In this document: piece by piece, positions 29,877-32,831 of the stretch
How the letters are laid out: each line of letters starts with the position of its first letter
Numbering within the stretch: the stretch's first letter is position 1
NCBI GenBank assembly: GCA_036561085.1
Contig: DATBPY010000035.1
Location: forward strand, 1 to 32,831
DNA: 32,831 nucleotides
Source: CAILHX01 sp036561085
GTDB lineage: Bacteria > Pseudomonadota > Gammaproteobacteria > Burkholderiales > Methylophilaceae
Direction of reading: 5' to 3'
Notes under the pieces: model-generated
Database searches by the model: none
Told to the model about the DNA's origin: nothing
What the model saw: the letters and a program-made list of their open reading frames with translations, nothing else
Position numbers and translations under genes: made by a program

Positions 29877-32164
29877 TCGTTAGATGCTGCCAGCACTTCG
29901 CGGTTCCCGTTGGATTGCATGGGCGATACCAATCCCGCACGTTCCATATCTTCGATCAGCCTTGCTGCACGGTTGTAGCCGATGCGCAGATGCCTTTGCA
30001 CAGATGAGATGGAGGCACGGCGCGAACGCAGCACGATAGCCACAGCTTCATCATATAGCGGATCGGTTTCACCGCCCGAGCCGCCTTCGCCTGCAGCTTC
30101 ACTATCGCCCCCCTCATCGCCGCCGGTGAGGATACCTTCAATGTAGTTGGGTTCACCGCCTTGCTGCTTGAGATATTCCACTACCCGGTGCACTTCATTA
30201 TCGGAGACGAAAGCGCCATGTACGCGTAGCGGATAACCCGTACCAGGAGGCTGGTACAACATGTCGCCCTGCCCCAGCAATGCTTCCGCGCCCATTTGAT
30301 CGAGGATGGTACGCGAATCTATCTTGCTGGAAACCTGGAATGCGATGCGGGTAGGAATGTTCGCTTTGATCAAGCCAGTGATCACGTCCACCGATGGCCG
30401 TTGCGTCGCCAAAATCAAGTGGATACCTGAAGCCCGCGCCTTTTGTGCAAGCCTGGCGATCAGCTCTTCCACTTTCTTACCTACCACCATCATCATGTCG
30501 GCCAGCTCGTCTATCACCACCACGATCAGCGGCAGTTCCTCCAGGGGTTCCGGAGCTTCCGGTGTCAACGAGAATGGGTTAGTCAGCGGCTCACCCGCTT
30601 TTTGCGCGTCTTTTAATTTTTGGTTGAACCCGGCGAGATTACGCACGCCGAAGGTCGCCATCAGACGATAGCGTTTATCCATCTCGGTCACACACCAGTT
30701 CAATGCATTAGCGGCTTGGCGCATATCGGTCACCACCGGCGCCAGCAAATGAGGGATCCCCTCATACACTGACAATTCCAGCATCTTCGGATCGACCAGT
30801 ATCAGACGAATGACGGAAGCATCCGCCTTATACAGCAGGCTGAGTATCATGGCATTGATGGCGACCGACTTACCGGAGCCGGTAGTACCTGCCACCAGCA
30901 CATGCGGCATCTTTGCCAGATCGGCCACAGAAGGCTTACCCGAGATATCTTTACCTAATGCGATGGTAAGGGGGGAATTCATGTCGGCATAGGCCTGGCT
31001 ACCCAGTATTTCTGTGAGGCTGACGGTTTGCCGTTTGGGGTTCGGGATCTCCAGCCCCATACAATTCTTTCCGGGGATGGTTTCCACTACGCGCACGCTG
31101 ATGACCGACAAGGCACGCGCCAGATCTTTCGCCAGATTGGTGATCTGGCTACCTTTGATGCCCGCCGCAGGCTCGAACTCATAACGCGTGATCACCGGTC
31201 CCGGCAACGCAGTGGTGACTTTGACTTCAACATTGAAGTCCATCAATTTGCGTTCTATCAGGCGTGAAGTGAATTCCAGTGTTTCCGCGCTTTGCACTTC
31301 TACCACGCCTTGCGGTTCATCCAGCAAATGCAGCGGCGGCAACGGCGAATCCGGTAGCGCCTGGAACAACGGACTCTGGCGCTCTTTCTCGATGCGGTCG
31401 CTTTTGGGAACTTCCAGTACCGGGGCTTCTATCTGCACCGGTGGGTGATCTTCCACACGCTTACGCTCGGTCTCTACATACTCCTCGCGCTGCTGCTCTG
31501 CCACCGCACCCACTTTTCTATCTTGCCAATCTTGCCATTTACGGATGCTGAATTCATATACCCACTCGATAGCAGTGCCGAGCTTTTCAATGATATCGAG
31601 CCAGGACAGCCCGGTATAAAGACTGAAGCCCACGGCAAATACCAACAATAATGCCAAGGTGCCACCTGCATAACCCAGTATCTTCAGTACCACGCCATCG
31701 ACCGCCACGCCGAGCATGCCGCCATGTGCCAACGGTAGTGACGCATGCAGTCCGCGCAGATGTGAAGCTTCCAGTGCGCAGGAAGCTACGATCAACAGTG
31801 CGAATCCGCACCAGTGGAATAGCACGAAAGGCCGATCCGCAATGCTCACGCTTTCTATGCGTTTATATGCCCACCAGGCACCCATCAAGATCAGACTGAC
31901 CCACCACCAGGCAGAGATACCGAACAGATACAACAGAATATCGGAGACCCAGGCACCAAAGGTGCCGCCGAAATTGTGAATACCTGTGTTGTTAGTCGCA
32001 CTGTGCGACCAGCCCGGATCTTCGGGATGATAGGTATACAGGATGGCTGCCAGGAATAAACCCGCTACCACACGGGCAAACAGCCCGGCTTCGCGCAGTA
32101 ATGCCGTGGATTTTTCCGGATTGCCGTTGCGTGTATTTGCCGGCGGAGTTTTATTTAGCAGCAT
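29873..32164 (-). CDS. ftsK: DNA translocase FtsK
   Basis: The protein has 763 residues. Four or five membrane helices fill about residues 24-185, a charged linker follows (about 205-290), then the alpha/beta RecA-like motor with Walker A GTTGSGKS (426-433) and Walker B LIVVVIDELADMMM, and the gamma winged helix at the end (SISSVQRHLRIGYNRAARLIEDME, landmarks SSVQRH and NRAARLI), which reads the polar KOPS sequences. It links division to chromosome segregation and activates XerCD at dif. The linker is short compared with E. coli FtsK and is common in betaproteobacteria. The stop overlaps the lolA start. The predicted promoter lies 40 bp upstream. Confidence 0.97.
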   Translation of the reverse strand: MLLNKTPPANTRNGNPEKSTALLREAGLFARVVAGLFLAAILYTYHPEDPGWSHSATNNTGIHNFGGTFGAWVSDILLYLFGISAWWWVSLILMGAWWAYKRIESVSIADRPFVLFHWCGFALLIVASCALEASHLRGLHASLPLAHGGMLGVAVDGVVLKILGYAGGTLALLLVFAVGFSLYTGLSWLDIIEKLGTAIEWVYEFSIRKWQDWQDRKVGAVAEQQREEYVETERKRVEDHPPVQIEAPVLEVPKSDRIEKERQSPLFQALPDSPLPPLHLLDEPQGVVEVQSAETLEFTSRLIERKLMDFNVEVKVTTALPGPVITRYEFEPAAGIKGSQITNLAKDLARALSVISVRVVETIPGKNCMGLEIPNPKRQTVSLTEILGSQAYADMNSPLTIALGKDISGKPSVADLAKMPHVLVAGTTGSGKSVAINAMILSLLYKADASVIRLILVDPKMLELSVYEGIPHLLAPVVTDMRQAANALNWCVTEMDKRYRLMATFGVRNLAGFNQKLKDAQKAGEPLTNPFSLTPEAPEPLEELPLIVVVIDELADMMMVVGKKVEELIARLAQKARASGIHLILATQRPSVDVITGLIKANIPTRIAFQVSSKIDSRTILDQMGAEALLGQGDMLYQPPGTGYPLRVHGAFVSDNEVHRVVEYLKQQGGEPNYIEGILTGGDEGGDSEAAGEGGSGGETDPLYDEAVAIVLRSRRASISSVQRHLRIGYNRAARLIEDMERAGLVSPMQSNGNREVLAASNE

Positions 32165-32203
32165 AGGTTGAAAAATAAATTCTGGGCGCCATTTAAAGAA
32201 GGA

Positions 32204-32232
32204 ATTATACCAGCGTGGAGTCGGTCTGACAG
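32204..32232 (-). promoter_or_regulatory. Sigma-70-like promoter of ftsK-lolA
   Basis: On the minus strand a perfect TATAAT (32204-32209) is 17 bases from CTGTCA (32227-32232), which matches four of six -35 positions. It lies in the 125-bp gap between the divergent ftsK and trxB starts. No equally good pair was found for trxB. Confidence 0.65.
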
Positions 32233-32289
32233 GACGACAACGTTCGGTTAAAATCAGCTGTTTTTTCCATTATTTGAAAGCTCGTACAA

Positions 32290-32831
32290 ATGTCTACCAG
32301 ACACGTCCCATTATTGATCCTCGGCTCAGGTCCCGCCGGTTATACCGCTGCAGTCTATGCTGCCCGCGCCAACCTTAAACCGGTATTGATCACCGGCATC
32401 GCACAGGGCGGGCAATTGATGACCACTACCGATGTGGATAACTGGCCTGCGGATGCCGATGGCGTGCAAGGCCCGGAACTGATGACACGTTTTCAACAAC
32501 ACGCCGAGCGTTTCGGCACCGAGCTGATCTTCGATCATATCCATACAGCCAAGCTGACAGACAAACCTATCACCCTCATCGGCGACAATGCGACCTATAC
32601 CTGTGACGCATTGATCATCGCCACCGGAGCTTCTGCCAAATACCTAGGCCTGCCTTCGGAAGAAAAATTCGCGGGCAAAGGCGTGTCCGCTTGCGCTACT
32701 TGCGATGGGTTCTTCTACCGCAACCAGGAGATCGCTGTAGTCGGGGGCGGCAATACAGCCGTGGAAGAAGCGCTTTATCTGTCTAATATCGCCAGCAAAG
32801 TGCGATTGGTGCATAGGCGCGATACATTCAA
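32290..32831 (+). CDS. trxB: Thioredoxin reductase, 3' end beyond the window
   Basis: The first 180 residues are visible before the window ends. They show the FAD site GSGPAG (12-17), the GGQLMTTTDVDNWP segment, the redox pair in CATC (C135/C138), and the NADPH site GGGNTA (152-157). The enzyme passes electrons from NADPH to thioredoxin, which here would also feed the DipZ-dependent periplasmic pathway encoded 23 kb away. The start ATG at 32290 gives the standard N-terminus. It is divergent from ftsK, an arrangement seen in many betaproteobacteria. Confidence 0.96.
   Translation, partial: MSTRHVPLLILGSGPAGYTAAVYAARANLKPVLITGIAQGGQLMTTTDVDNWPADADGVQGPELMTRFQQHAERFGTELIFDHIHTAKLTDKPITLIGDNATYTCDALIIATGASAKYLGLPSEEKFAGKGVSACATCDGFFYRNQEIAVVGGGNTAVEEALYLSNIASKVRLVHRRDTF

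Noticed and set aside
1..32831. CRISPR arrays, insertion sequences, phage structural genes or toxin-antitoxin pairs
   Set aside because: No regularly spaced repeats, transposase or integrase motifs, or typical toxin-antitoxin gene pairs were seen on either strand.

Overview
The window looks like chromosomal DNA of a betaproteobacterium, probably of the order Nitrosomonadales (Methylophilaceae- or Gallionellaceae-like). This rests on gene families and order: trxB divergent from ftsK-lolA, with rarA-serS nearby, and a methanol-dehydrogenase-maturation type cluster. No rRNA or other decisive marker is present, so the placement is an inference. There is no CRISPR array, insertion sequence or phage structural gene.

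Layout. 1-4630 (minus): a translationally coupled mxaR-mxaS-mxaA-mxaC-mxaK cluster (MoxR ATPase, DUF58, MxaA, VWA, TPR), preceded by a small ABM-fold gene; the mxaF/G/I/J structural genes are not in view. 4713-6133 (plus): a membrane protein whose cytoplasmic part resembles a TetR ligand/dimerisation domain without its DNA-binding domain, followed by a real TetR regulator with two tandem operator-like sites in front. 6159-9241 (minus): msrB-dipZ-msrA, a self-contained periplasmic methionine-sulfoxide repair set. 9242-9773: a non-coding stretch with an operator-like dyad, an orphan leftward terminator and a leader hairpin. 9774-13783 (plus): topoisomerase IB, a 19-cysteine copper-storage-like protein, a possible 14-codon leader peptide, an AsmA-like protein and a flavin-reductase-like protein.

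13875-16388 (minus): a three-gene SOS-like operon made of an exonuclease/GIY-YIG fusion, a LexA-like S24 repressor and a divergent SRAP (YedK/HMCES-like) protein. A perfect GAAC-N4-GTTC palindrome overlaps the predicted -35 box. 16616-18258: tRNA-Ser(CGA) (minus) and mltF (plus). 18280-23314 (minus): an overlapping block of glycosyltransferase, rarA, DUF559 and, slightly spaced, serS and a potassium-channel-like gene.

23470-29217 (plus): a two-partner-secretion island (TpsB transporter, TpsA exoprotein, FecR-domain protein) with its own promoter and terminator, sitting between rarA and lolA. 29247-32831: lolA and ftsK (minus) and the divergent trxB (plus, cut by the window end).

The items most worth following up are the HTH-less TetR-like membrane protein beside its TetR neighbour, the LexA-like/SRAP/nuclease operon with its non-enterobacterial operator, and the msrB-dipZ-msrA set in which both reductases lack obvious resolving cysteines.
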